This document shows positions 34,521 to 45,285 of a stretch of DNA of 64,000 nt, piece after piece (positions within the stretch are counted from its first letter, which is position 1; each line of letters begins with the position of its first letter). Origin of the DNA: Datura wrightii (lineage: Eukaryota > Streptophyta > Magnoliopsida > Solanales > Solanaceae). The notes beneath the pieces were generated by a model. The model was not told where the DNA came from. It did no database searches and was given only the letters and a program-made list of their open reading frames with translations. Location of the stretch: positions 55,210,001 to 55,274,000 of the forward strand of contig JASDFA010000018.1 of the NCBI GenBank assembly GCA_035772735.1, read 5' to 3'. Both the position numbers and the translations under genes were made by a program.

Positions 34521-35966
34521 CTACATGGCTGAACTAAATTCACGAACCATACATACATACTTTGACATAAAAGAAACTTGGGCACATGAACTGAACATGA
34601 AAACTAAATATAGTACTAGGGCAAAAACTAATACCTCAAATTGAAAATGAGCGGAAGGGAATAGGTGTGGGTATCTAGCCATCATATCCGCTTCGGCTTC
34701 CCATGTAGCTCCTTCAACATGCTTATTTCTCCATAATACCTTGACTAAAGCTATCTCCTTGTTCCTTAGCCTCCAAACCTGACGATCCAATATTTCCACC
34801 AGAATTTCCTCATAGCTGAGGTTGTCCCTCACTCCCACACTCTCCATCGGAACCACCAAAGAGGGATCACCCAAACACTTCTTCAAGAGCGATATATGAA
34901 AAATAAGATGAATAGAAGCTAATTCTGAGGGCAACTCCAATTCATATGCCACCGTGCCAACCTGTTTCACAATCCGGTAGGGGCCAACATAATGAGGACT
35001 GAGTTTTCTTTCTTTCCAAACCTCATCACTCCCTTCAAGGGAGAAACCTTCAAATACACCCAATCATCCACCTCGAATTCTAATTCTCTCCTTCTCACAT
35101 CAGCATAGGACTTTTGGCGACATTGAGCCATTTTCAACCTTTCCAGTATGAGCTAAACCTTCTCCATAGCCTCATGGACTGAATCTGGTCCTATTATCGT
35201 AGCTTCACTAGTTTCGAACCAACCAATAGTTGATCTACATCTTCGCCCATAGAGAACCTCAAAAAGAGCCATTTGAATACTGGAATGGCAGTTATATTGT
35301 CTGCAAACTCGATAAGAGGCAAATGATCATCCCAACTACCTTTGAAGTCAATCACGTATGCTCTCAATATATCCTTGAGAGTATGAATTGTCTACTCCGT
35401 TTGACCATCCATTTGCGGGTGAAATGTTGTGTTGAGCTTAACCTGAGTACCCAGTCCTTTTTGAAACGACCTCTAAAACTGAGAGGTAAATTGGGTATCT
35501 CTGTCTGATATGATGGACAAGGGTACTCCATGCAATCGAACTAGCTCTCGGATGTATATTTTGGCATAATCCTCCACCGAATCCATAGTTTTGACCGATA
35601 TAAAATAAGCGGCTTTGTTCAACCTATCTACAACAACCTAAATAGAGTCATATTGCCGGAGAGTGCGAGGAAAACCTATTATGAAGTCCATATTGATTTC
35701 TTTCCACTTTCAAGTAGGAATGCTAATATCTGGAGCACACCTTCGGGTATTTGGTGCTCGACCTTCACTTGCTGATAGTTCAGACATTTAGCCACAAATT
35801 CTGCGGTGTCTCTCTTCATGCCATTCCACCAATAGACTTCGCATAGGTCACGGTACATCTTGGTGGCACCTAGATGTATAGAATACCTGGATCCATGAGC
35901 CTCATGCAATATTTTATTTGTTAAATCATCAACATCCAGAACATATAAGTGACCCTAGTATCGAAG
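34521..35966 (-). pseudogene. D: integrase core and chromodomain
   Basis: The segment 35966-35679 holds the second part of the zinc domain ('HEAHGSRYSIHLGATKMYRD', 'KCLNYQQVK', with one Cys changed to Tyr). The core keeps all three acidic residues in broken frames: VVVDRLNK, IISDRDTQF and DGQTE followed by a stop. The C-terminal block 35063-34521 is open: 'GPYRIVKQVGTVAYELELP', 'HISLLKKCLGDPSL', then the chromodomain 'VEILDRQVWRLRNKEIALV' and 'VLWRNKHVEGATWEAEADM'. Chromodomains of this group guide integration towards heterochromatin (family knowledge). Confidence 0.8.
35962..35966. repeat. Target site duplication of S1 (left copy)
   Basis: cgaag at 35962-35966 and again at 37401-37405. Confidence 0.9.
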
Positions 35967-36213
35967 TGATCTTGGGCAGATTTATATGCCCAAGTGATAC
36001 TCAAACGTATTATTTTCGCCTTGTTTGTTGTGCGATGTGTATATATCCTCATGTAGTTGGTAATAAAATGTGAATTTATACTAACCAACATGATTAGCAT
36101 TTGTTTTACAGGTAAATATGATTTTTAGGAGCTAAAATGCGTGTTGGAACAATATCGGAGTTGGACTCGGATGCGAGCGTGGAAAAGACATTGGAATGTA
36201 CAAAGTATAGGGG

Positions 36214-36444
36214 CTCCGCGATGGAGCCGTGCCACGCTACCATCGCGGAGGCACACTGCCTGGAGAGGAAATTAATTGGCAAATTCCAGTGAGGCCTCGC
36301 GACAGCTCCGTGGCACGGAGATAGGCCTCCGTGTTGTCCTCCGTGCCACGTTGAGGCTATAATCCCGGACCCTGGAATTCCAGAGAGGGTCCGCGTCCAC
36401 GCCGTGTCACGGAGGCAGTGCTCCGCGTTGGCCTCCGTGACACG
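36214..36444. repeat. Three CpG-rich inverted repeats in S1
   Basis: CTCCGCGATGG/CCATCGCGGAG (36214-36224, 36240-36250; 11 bp), CGTGGCACGGAG/CTCCGTGCCACG (36309-36320, 36339-36350; 12 bp) and CGTGTCACGGAGG/CCTCCGTGACACG (36403-36415, 36432-36444; 13 bp). All are perfect. Confidence 0.85.
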
Positions 36445-36476
36445 TTGCTTGTTATTCCGGGAAAAATTCCCACTAG

Positions 36477-36484
36477 TATAAATA
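36477..36484 (+). promoter_or_regulatory. TATA box in S1
   Basis: TATAAATA, in the same context as in the G1 LTR. Confidence 0.6.
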
Positions 36485-37400
36485 GCACACTTAGGTTTAT
36501 TTTAATTAGTTCAGACTTGGTGGAGCAAGGACGTGGGTTAGAAGCAGTTGAGGGACGAAAAAGCTAAGGGATTTGTTCTCTTCCTTTCTTCTTTCTATCC
36601 ATTGTATGCATGATTTACACTTGTTTCAGGATGATCAATCCACAAATGAGTGGCTAATTCTCTTCCTTGCTGAGGTTTTGAACATTTGTGATGAATTTTG
36701 ATTGTTAATTTTATGGTTTTCTTCTTCTTCTTCCATGTTGTTCTATTAATTCTTGTTTCTACTGCATTAGTGTGTGGCCGACATTAATGTACATCTAAAA
36801 AGTCCAATTTCACTCGAGAGAGCAAGAAATTGGAAAGTTGTGAATTAATAGGGTATTGTTCTTAACTTGATTTGGGAAAATTGGGTTTTGATGTGCTTTC
36901 CTGATAGAAATATACTTGAAATCTGTATTAGTCAGTTTAGGAACCGGAATTGTATTGCTAGGTCATGAATTGCATTTGATCACAGAAATGTAGACGGATG
37001 GTTTATGATTCTAAAGTGAAATTAAATACGAGAGTTTTAATTTCTAGGCTACTGTTCTTGGCTAGCAACATGAAGAAGAGATTAACCAAATTGGTATTAT
37101 AATCGAATTCATTACTTGTTCTTAACCTTGGCATGCTCATATCCATAGTTTAAATTCACAGTAAATAATTGTTAATAGTTTTAGTATATATATATTTTAT
37201 AAACAAAAACTTATTTAACTGTTGGTTACGCTGTTGTTAGCATAATTAGAAGTAAGATAAGAATATAGTGTACTTAGGCAATTTTACTTATCCTGAGTCT
37301 CCTTGGATCGATACTTGGCTTACTTAGCCACTTTATTACTTGTTTGACCACGTGCACTTGTGTGTCGGTTTTACACCTATAGCAAACACTAGCCCGAACA

Positions 37401-38030
37401 CGAAGCACACCATCTCCCCCTTTGGAGAAAACCTCTACCTTCTGCTTCTAAAAGGCCTCCTTTAATTTTACCAAAATGGGGTCCTCATCTTGTCTAGATT
37501 TTATATCAGACACCAAGGACAATTCTAATCTGTTCTGAACTATAACACCGCCATAGGTCAAATCAACCAAACAAACTCCCAACCTTGCAAGTCGATGTAT
37601 GTCTTTCACCAACTCCTTTTTTCCCTCATCTACATGGGACACACTTTCCATGGAGAGTCTACTAAGTGCGTCTGCTACTACATTAGCCTTTCCTGGGTGG
37701 TAGAGGACACTCATGTCATAATCCTTAAGTAGCTACAACCACCTCCTTTGCTGAAGATTGAGATCCTTTTGGGTAAACACATATTGTAAACTCTTATGTC
37801 CGTAAACACATCCACATAGACCTCGACAAGTAGTGTCTCCATATTTTCAAGGAAAATACCACCGCAGCCAATTTGAGATCATGAGTCGGGTAGTGCCTTT
37901 TATGCTCCTTCAACTGTCTAGAGGCGTAAGCTATAACTTTCCCGTGCTGCATCAACACACACCCAAGTCTGATCGTTGAAGCATCACAATACACCACGAA
38001 CCCATTGGTACCCTCGGGTAGGGTCAACAA
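37401..38030 (-). pseudogene. D: RNase H and start of the integrase zinc domain
   Basis: Block 38030-37794 is RNase H ('FVVYCDASTIRLGCVLM', 'VIAYASRQLKEHKRHYPTHD', 'LKIWRHYL'); the Asp of YCDAS is kept. Block 37714-37448 continues it: 'DMSVLYHPGKANVVADALS' and the linker 'EEGKKELVKDIHRLARLG'-type sequence. S1 interrupts the frame at 37400 just after the linker, before the integrase zinc domain. Confidence 0.75.
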
Positions 38031-38950
38031 TGGCGCTGAGGTGAGTCAAGCCTCCAGCTCTTGGAAGCTTTTCTCGCAAGCCTCCGACCATTGGAACTTT
38101 ACCTTCTTCTGGGTCAGTTTAGTCAATGGTGTCGTGATAGATGAAAACTCCTCAACAAACCTCCGTTAGTAGCTAACTAATCCCAATAAACATCTGATTT
38201 CCGAAGGATTCACCGGTCTGGGCTAATTCTTCACCGCCTCTATCTTTTGTGAGTCCATCTGCACACCCTAACTAGACAACACATTACCCAATAACTCCAT
38301 AGAATTCAACCAAAACTCACACTTGCTAAAATTTTCATACAACTGATGATCCTTCAAAGTCTACAACACCACCCTCAGATGAGCGGCATGCTCCTCCTCG
38401 CTTCGAAAGTATATAAGAATTTCATTTATGAACACAATCATGAACATGTCTAGATATGGCTTGAACACCCCGGTTATCAAGTCCATAAAAGTTGCAGGAG
38501 CATTCGTTAGTCCAAATGACATAACTACAAACTCATAGTGACCATACCAAGTTCTGAAGGCTGTTTTCAGAATGTCACTCTCCGAACCCAAAGCTGATGG
38601 TATCCGGACCTGAGGCTTATCTTCAAAAAGCACCTAGCACCCTAATGTTGGTCAAATAAATCATCGATCCTAGGTAGAGGATACCTGTTCTTGATGGTGA
38701 CTTTATTCAATTGTCAATAGTCAATGCACATTCGAAGGGAATGATCCTTCTTTCGGACAAATAGAACTGGTGCACCCTATAGAGACTTGTAGGTCTGATG
38801 AAACCCTTGTCTAGTAGGTCCTTCAATTGATTTTTCAACTCCTTTAGCTTGGCTAGAGTCATTCTGTAAGGAGGAATAGATATAGGCTGCGTGTTGGGTA
38901 GGAGGTCAATACCAAAATCGATTTTTCTCTCAGGAGGAACACCCGGTAGA
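38031..38950 (-). pseudogene. D: reverse transcriptase, catalytic residues lost
   Basis: Conserved RT blocks: 'HYEFVVMSFGLTNAPATFMD' and 'VFKPYLDMFMIVFI' followed by NEILIYF where the family has DDILIYS. The two catalytic Asp codons read Asn (38424-38426) and Glu (38421-38423). Several stops and frameshifts interrupt the rest. RT of this copy would be inactive even if translated. Confidence 0.8.
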
Positions 38951-39465
38951 TCATCTGGCAACACTTTGGATACTCACATACCACTTGAACTGATTGGATA
39001 GTCGGGGTCTTGGATGTAGCATCCTTAACCCTAAATAAGTGGTATACACAACCTTGGAAATCATCTTTCTGGCCTTAAGATGGGAATTGAAAAAACGACC
39101 TACCAAACTACCTTTCCATTTTAAGACTGGCTCACCTGGAAATCTGAACTCTACTGCACAGGTTCTATAATTAACAGAGGCATAACATGCAAATAGCCAA
39201 TCCATGGCGAGGATAACATTGAAATCGGTCATGGCTAGCTCTACTAAATATGCTAAGGTGACTTTATGAAGGACTATGATCGGAAAACCTCTATACACCC
39301 GTCTAGCTACGACTGAATCGCCCATTGGAGTAGAGACTGAGAAGGGTTCTGATAAGATCTTGGGACTGACTCAGAAATTACTAGCCACGTAAGGTGTCAC
39401 AAAAGACAAGGTAGCCCCTGGATATAACAAAGCATAAACATCAAGGTGAAAAACTTGTAACATAC
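38951..39465 (-). pseudogene. D: aspartic protease, active-site Asp changed to Tyr
   Basis: The domain begins MVTGMLQVFHLDVYALL and then reads YPGATLSFV where the family has DPGATLSFV; the codon at 39422-39424 is TAT. A stop follows about 15 residues later. The open block 39325-38951 continues with 'GDSVVARRVYRGFPI' and 'TDFNVILAMDWLFACYAS', then drifts out of frame near 39060. Confidence 0.8.
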
Positions 39466-40701
39466 CAGTAACCACATTGGGAGAAGTCTCTTGCTCCTAT
39501 CAAGATGCTAAGGCATAAAACCTGTTCTGGCGCCGACCACTAGCTGAACTAGTCGAAGAACCCTGTTGGGAGAGACGTGCTGCTGGAGCTTCTAAACTAG
39601 CAGCCAGAATACGGGCTCCACCGCCCCCTAATCTGGCCGAAGGGCAATCCCTCAGTCTGTGTCTGGGTTTGCCACATCCGAAACAAGCATCTGAGCCACC
39701 TAAGCACCTCTATGGCTGGTTCTTTCTGCACCTTGCATAGGCTGGGATGGTACTATCTACCTTCATGCTACCCTGGCCCCTCGAATCTGAAGCCTTGCTC
39801 CTCTAATCACCTCGGGATCTAGATGGTGCACTAGCTGATGATGGTGCTGGAGCAAAAGACCTGTGATGAGAATACTAGCAATGTTCACCCCTCGATCTAG
39901 GCTGAGATGTCCCATAATTGTCTTTCCTGGCCCTCTTGGCCTCCCTCTGCCTTCGATACACTGCCTCCATCTGCTGGGCATTTAAAACTATGTGGGGAAA
40001 ATCCATGTACTAATGCAGCATGGCGATCCTACAGTCCTTATCTAGGTAGTTCACCACTTCATGCACAAATTGGCTCACCCGAGCTCTCTGGTCTGCCACT
40101 AACTCTGGTGCATACTTGGATAAGCGAGTGAACTCCAGAGCGTACTTCTAAACCGACATGTCAGCCTATTTCAAATTTACAAACTCGTCCTCCTTCAGCT
40201 CCCTCATCTCCCGAGGAAGAACCGATCAAGAAAGGTGGCATGGAACTCTTCCCAACTGATAGGGCCTACTCCTACTGCCCTACAATCTTTCCATTTTTTA
40301 AACCAAATATGTGTAACCCCTTTCAGCTGATAAGAGGCTAAGTCAACGCATTCCCCATTTGCCACTCCCATGACTTGGGTGATCTTTAGGATCTCATCAA
40401 TGAATTCATGCGGGTCCTCATCCACTTTTGACCTAAGGAACTCTAATGGGTTCATTCTTAGAAAATCTCTGACCTGAGCCGCTGTCGCATTCCCATTTTG
40501 AGGGAGATGCACCATCGCCTGTGGATTGACCTGGGCGGTCAAAGCCTGTGCTAGCATCTGTATGGCTGCCCTGAATTCACCGTGGGCAGCCGTCTCTAGT
40601 GCATGCTCCTCAAGGGTTGGTGGGGCCTTATGGTGCCCTTTTCTGTTGCCGTTCTCGTGACCGTTCGTATTTCTCCTTCCATTTACTTTACATGGAGGCA
40701 T
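39466..40701 (-). pseudogene. D: gag
   Basis: Starts at ATG 40701 (MPPCKVNGRRNTNGHENG); the in-frame ATG further upstream at 40785 lies in the leader. The open part to 40204 contains 'FRAAIQMLAQALTAQVNPQ', 'DFLRMNPLEFLRSKVDEDPH' and 'YQLKGVTHIWFKKWKD', ending at a frameshift after FLDRFFLGR. The zinc knuckle CFGCGKPRHRLRDC (39685-39644) keeps CX2CX4HX4C. Stops lie between the two parts. Confidence 0.8.
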
Positions 40702-40895
40702 GATTCTGCAAACGTGTATAGCACGAGTTAGAGGGATAGATAGGCATTTCATTGCACGGCATGAGATCATGAAAGAAGGGGACATTTTCTAAATGTTTTG
40801 TAGCCTCTTCGTCATAGGTGTGGAACGCTTCACACCTATGAAGAAGACTCTACTCAACGCAGCTCTCAGAAACACTAGGACATTTCAAACCTTTG

Positions 40896-40907
40896 TCTCT
40901 GATACCA
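40896..40907 (-). other. D: primer binding site, initiator-Met type
   Basis: Minus strand TGGTATCAGAGA, one change from the consensus TGGTATCAGAGC, 4 bases from the LTR end. Confidence 0.8.
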
Positions 40908-40911
40908 ACTT

Positions 40912-43086
40912 TGTCATGACCCGACCCGTAGGCCCATATCGAGACGCGAGATAAGGAGTCTCGAGGGACTCCAAGTTGATCCATGGCATGAAAATATATC
41001 TAACTTAACCAAATAAAGCAGAGGAAACAACATGATAAACTTAGTGGAAGTCTGAAATAACATAACATCAGAAATACACAAGAATCTAAAGCTGATTACA
41101 TCCTTTTGTCTGAAAAGCCTCTAAGTCTGATGAGTTGATAGGACAGACCCCCAACTAACTTGCTAAAGCTGAAGAATAAAAGTGCATAAAGAAAACTGAT
41201 AAAGCTTGGTCCTCGAAAGATGAGGACTCACCAACAGATGTGGGATGCTAACTCTGAAAGGCTGGCTAGGGTCGGGGCTGAATCTGAGTAACGGAGCCTG
41301 TATTATGAAATGATACAACATAGATTATGAAGCCAGTATGTGGAATGTACCGAGTATGCAAGGTAAGTAAAATGGATACTTAAAATACATAAAAGTGCGT
41401 AAGAGTAGGACAACATGCTCATAACATAAATATCCTAATGTAACATAAGGCTCAAGGTTTTCAAAGCATTTGTAAATTAACCATAAGCATACATAAAAAC
41501 CTTATTAAACTTAACTTGAGCCAAAACCGTATGACCATAACCATGCATAAATCATTAGGAACAATGGGAGATTCTTATAACTGAAATACCCCATATGAGC
41601 ACACATGAAGCCCGACCTATAAATCCCTAGTCGGGAGGGTGTTTGTACCTTGCCAAGGTAGAATCATGAAAGGCATGATCTCTCTCATGAAAGTCCTATT
41701 TGGGGCAAAAAAGGGGACATGCTCAAGGGAGGTCCCGTTATGACCTATGATGGCACGTAGTTCTGAGATTTAGGGTAAAACCTGGGCCTCGAACCTACTC
41801 GGTGTTAAATATACTCCCAAAACATATGTAGTGCTCATAGGATAATTTACATGAGATTCATGGTCTAGTTAAATCATGATAATCATAAGCATGCTTGTAA
41901 ATATTTGAACTAGCAATGGAGATAAGGCCCATGAGTCGGCCATAATCATAAATCATAAATCATGAGATTCATGCATACTTGTAAAACATGTATATACTTA
42001 ATAATTCATAAATACATGATGGAAATTTGAATAATTTGATATCATAGATCATAAATCATGATGGGTTGAAGAACATCAAAAATAAAGCTAAAATCATAAC
42101 TCAATTTATCATAGAACATATATAATTAGGCATAATTTAATAGAAATTTAAATCAATAAATTTATGATTGAATTAGTTGTAAAATCTGATCATGATTCAT
42201 AAAATATGATGTAAAACATGAGAAGTAGTAACCCATAGATAGATCAGTAAGATTTTATAAGATTTAGGATAAAATCTCATAAGACTTTCAATTAAAATTT
42301 CATGAATTAGGAGAGATTTGGCATGGGCGTGAAAGAATTCACCCACTTATAACCCTACATACCTGAGAGACTTGGATTCTATCACTTCCATACTTGCCCA
42401 AGAGGAATTGAAGAACAATTTGATGAAGAACCTTGGGGTTTTATGCTAGATCACCCTCTACACTCTCAATCTTGCATGCATTGGTTTTGAATAGGTTAGA
42501 ATGACTTAACCTACCTTGATACACTCTTAAAGTAACTTAAAACAATGTAGTATAGGACCTAAGGCTTAGGAATGACAATAATACCTTTAATAAATTCGTG
42601 GTTAAAAACTGACTACCAGTCCCAATGAGGGACTAGACGAGTCGTTACCCCTAACAACAATTCATCACCTGAGTCATAAAGTCTACTACCTTTATTCTTC
42701 AACGAGTCGTTATGTGTTACCACGACTAGTGGTCTTCACTGCCCAAGGTCTCAAGTCTTGAATTCTTTACTGCCCACGACTCACCTAACGAATCATGGCA
42801 CCTGCCCACTACTTGTGGTGTGCAGTCGTGGGGAAAACCACCCAAACTTCATCCTTCAATAGCCTTTGACCATGACTGGCCTGGTGTGTCGTGAAGACTA
42901 GCCGGTCCGTGGGATCCCAAATCATGATTTTCCACTTTAGTAAAATTCCTCACCACGAGTCACTCAACGACTCATGGTCAATCCTTACGGGTCACCTAAT
43001 GACCTGTTCTGTGACCTGGTGCAGGAATCCTGTTTTTCTCCATTTCAACTCCCGGGTCTGATCTTTGGGCTTTCGGGGGTATTATA
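40912..43086 (-). repeat. D: 5' LTR
   Basis: 2175 bases from TATAATACCCCC (43086; TG changed to TA) to GTCATGACA (40912). Hairpin II at 41300-41316 (GTATTAT-GAA-ATGATAC, one G-T pair). ACGAGTCGT-type array at 42630-43010. Confidence 0.88.
41300..41316 (-). other. LTR hairpin II, D 5' LTR
   Basis: GTATTAT-GAA-ATGATAC with one T-G wobble pair; otherwise complete. Confidence 0.5.
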
Positions 43087-43823
43087 ATTCCCTTATAAAA
43101 ATGGTCTAGAAAACCAACTGCTACTTTTAGGACAGTACGATCACTCATATTGAGTCTCGTGTTCACTGGACCTACCCTAGAAAATTCTCTAAATCCCCTT
43201 CTTATGCCTCATCAGTAGGATTCATTCCTTGGTATTATGAATTGTGACTTCCTTGTGGAGGACCAAACTTGATTGCTGGGACAAGCTTGGTATACTGTCT
43301 TCCCTTTATTAGTAGGAGATATATTCGCGTTGCAATTATTCCACTAGTACGGGTCACTTTATTCGGATATAACAGTGTAGTAGCAACAGACAGGGTCGGC
43401 ATGAGACGTCAGTTCTTGATTAACATTTTTTCTCACTATCTTTCTTTCCAAAAAATTCAGCCCCTACCATTAGTCATCTATGAAGATCTAGAATCCAATA
43501 TTGAATCAATACAACATTTCATTCGGTCAGATCAATAGTCATAAAGAAAAACCTAATTATATTATGTTGATTCCATCTCTGAAAAATCACCTCACGACCC
43601 ATCAGTATGATTCTACCATGGTGGTACAATCTATAGTAGGCAGTCGTGGTTTCCTGGACAAAATTTCTGTTGCTCCTCTGAACATTATGCTAGAGTCTTG
43701 GTGTGACTCGTACCTACAAGTCACGAGTCGTACTGAGACTCGTATTGAGAGAAAAGTTCCATTTTTATGCAGGTTCAAACTCTAAATCTAGAGTCTAGTC
43801 TGAGGGAATTTTGTGTTGTTACA
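43087..43823 (-). repeat. B: 5' LTR, 5' (U3) part
   Basis: Starts TGTAACAACA (43823) on the minus strand. The sequence next to D (ttcccttataaaaatgg ... gaaaaccaactg) aligns with E's LTR around 50770-50810, which shows that this piece and 30522-32173 were one LTR before D inserted. Contains ACGAGTCGT at 43723-43731. Confidence 0.7.
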
Positions 43824-44524
43824 TGTGTTGTATCTCATGTCGTCATCTACGATGTAGAATTTGATATTCTTCACCATTCCTCTAGTGTTGACCAGTAGGG
43901 TGATTTCTCCATGGGTGGTCTCGCTTATCACACTGGGTTTCATAAGGACTCTCATGGCTGGGACTACTTTTTATATCAATCCCATTTTCTCAACCCCTTC
44001 ATGTGGATTACATTGGCAGAGCTAGTTGGATCAATTAGTACACATTTAACTTCATAACAATCTATATTTACTATAATTACTAGTGCGTCTTTAGGGTTAT
44101 GTGGTGCCTATCAAGTATTTATCATAGAAAGTGATGATTTCCCTATCTCCAAGAATTTCCCTGGATATCTTCCTCTGAAAAATGTTATATTTGTTTTCCT
44201 TGTTGAGGTGAAGACAAATTCGTCGACTTTTGGACACCCATTATCATATTAACCACGTGGTTGGGAGCTATTGGTTTGACTGGTGTATCCACATTCTACT
44301 TCTTCCACAATTGATTTTAGCTTCATTACCCCGAAATTCCCTTAAGTGACCTTGTTTTAACAATATGGACATCTCTTCTCATAGATGACAACTATCATCA
44401 TTTTTGAGCCCGTGCATTCCACGGAATTCACATGTTAGATTTGACCCCTTTGACTTGGATTAGACCTCATAATTTTGGCCACTTCACATATTTGATTTTT
44501 CTGATAGCTGCTACTAACCTAACC
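43824..44524 (-). pseudogene. Decayed gag-protease remnant of another Ty3/gypsy element
   Basis: No long open frame, but minus-strand translation gives a recognisable order. A gag C-terminal 'FHG.HGH'-type motif and 'LREE'-like helix lie at about 44330-44430. A retropepsin start follows at about 44010-44110 ('DALVIIVNIDCYEVKCVLID' followed by PTSSANVI, where such families have DPGSSADI). A block 'GEITLLVNTRGMVKNIKFY' then 'VDDDMRYNT' comes next to the B boundary. Multiple stops. It is a different lineage from the four chromoviruses and is the oldest-looking coding remnant here. B is inserted on its left and E adjoins it on the right. Confidence 0.5.
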
Positions 44525-45066
44525 AGGCCTATTTAATTTCAGCATTTCAGTGGTCATTGCATGTCTTTATAGTTCAGTTATTTTATTCTCCGTGTTATGG
44601 TTTCTCCTACTTACTAAGTATATTCAAATTACTGACGCATACCTTTTATGTTGTGTCATTTTATGATACAACTGCAGGTTCTCAGTCTCAGCGTCGTTTG
44701 CAAATCACATTCAGGAATTTTCAGCTTTACCAGTGGTGAGTCCTCATCTTTCATGGATAATGATTATTTTCTTCAGTTGTTTTTCTTTCAGTTAGACTTA
44801 GAGTTAGTTGGGGGCTTGTCCCAGCAACTCATAAGATAGTTGACTTTTAGAAACAGAACAGATCCAGATTTTTTTTGGTATTGTTTCAGTTGTATTAAAA
44901 CTTTATGATTTAGTTCTTCTTCAATAAATGTTTTATTTTATATTTTAAAGCTTCCAATATATTTTTACTCAAAATGCCAGTGTTATGATAGACCATGGGT
45001 TAACTTGGGGTCACTTGTGATTCCAAGTACCATGTCTCATCCAGGTTATAAACTTGGAGCGTAACA
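44525..45066 (+). repeat. E: 5' LTR, 3' fragment only
   Basis: Homology with the 3' LTR begins at ggcctattta (about 44525; 3' LTR about 52131) and ends at gcgtaaca (45066). It contains hairpin II at 44651-44671 (TTGTGTCAT-TTT-ATGATACAA, one G-T pair). Confidence 0.85.
44651..44671 (+). other. LTR hairpin II, E 5' LTR
   Basis: TTGTGTCAT-TTT-ATGATACAA, 9-bp stem with one wobble, followed by ctgcaggttctcag. Confidence 0.6.
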
Positions 45067-45070
45067 AACT

Positions 45071-45083
45071 TGATATCAGAGTA
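45071..45083 (+). other. E: primer binding site
   Basis: tgatatcagagta, 4 bases (aact) after the LTR; initiator-Met type TGGTATCAGAGC with one internal change. Confidence 0.75.
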
Positions 45084-45285
45084 CTAGGTTTTGAGTATCC
45101 TAGGATGTCTAAAAGCCGCGTCGAGTAGAGTCCTTTTCATGGGTCTAAAGCACGCCACACTTTTGTGAGGAGGCTACGAGACATTATTATTAAAACTCCC
45201 TTTTGTTCATAGTCGTTATTGTGCGTTGAAGTTCAATTCCAGAAACGTTCTCCTAACTCGTACTCTGTTTTGTTTCAATGAACTC

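Larger units (their letters stand above)
35967..37400 (+). repeat. S1: solo LTR of the G1 family
   Basis: 1434 bases, TGATCTTGGG to CCCGAACA, with the perfect 5-base duplication cgaag on both sides and no internal sequence. Homologous to the G1 LTR along its length. It contains the subterminal inverted repeat CTTGGGCA/TGCCCAAG (35971-35978 and 35987-35994), a TATA box at 36477-36484 and CpG-rich inverted repeats at 36214-36250, 36309-36350 and 36403-36444. It interrupts the integrase of D. Confidence 0.93.
32174..43086 (-). mobile_element. D: full-length but dead Del/Tekay-like chromovirus, split by S1
   Basis: Both LTRs are present (43086-40912 and 34389-32174), with primer site, gag, protease, RT, RNase H, integrase and chromodomain between them on the minus strand. 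Inserted in the 5' LTR of B. The flanks are atgct (32169-32173) and attcc (43087-43091), which agree at 3 of 5 bases, so the target duplication has probably decayed. Solo LTR S1 interrupts the integrase zinc domain. Confidence 0.85.
25887..43823 (-). mobile_element. B: Del/Tekay-like chromovirus, 5' part, split by D
   Basis: Minus-strand order: 5' LTR (43823-43087, D insertion, 32173-30522), primer site, gag, protease, RT, RNase H, integrase and the start of the chromodomain, where C interrupts it at 25886. The 3' end is beyond the left edge. Coding blocks carry many stops. It shares LTR end sequence with E (minus-strand CCATGGGTTAGCTTGGATCA against E's ccatgggttaacttggggtc), so B and E belong to one LTR family. 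Confidence 0.8.

Noticed and set aside
32169..43091. Clear target duplication for D
   Set aside because: The flanks atgct and attcc agree at only 3 of 5 positions; the insertion is supported by LTR homology of B on both sides instead.
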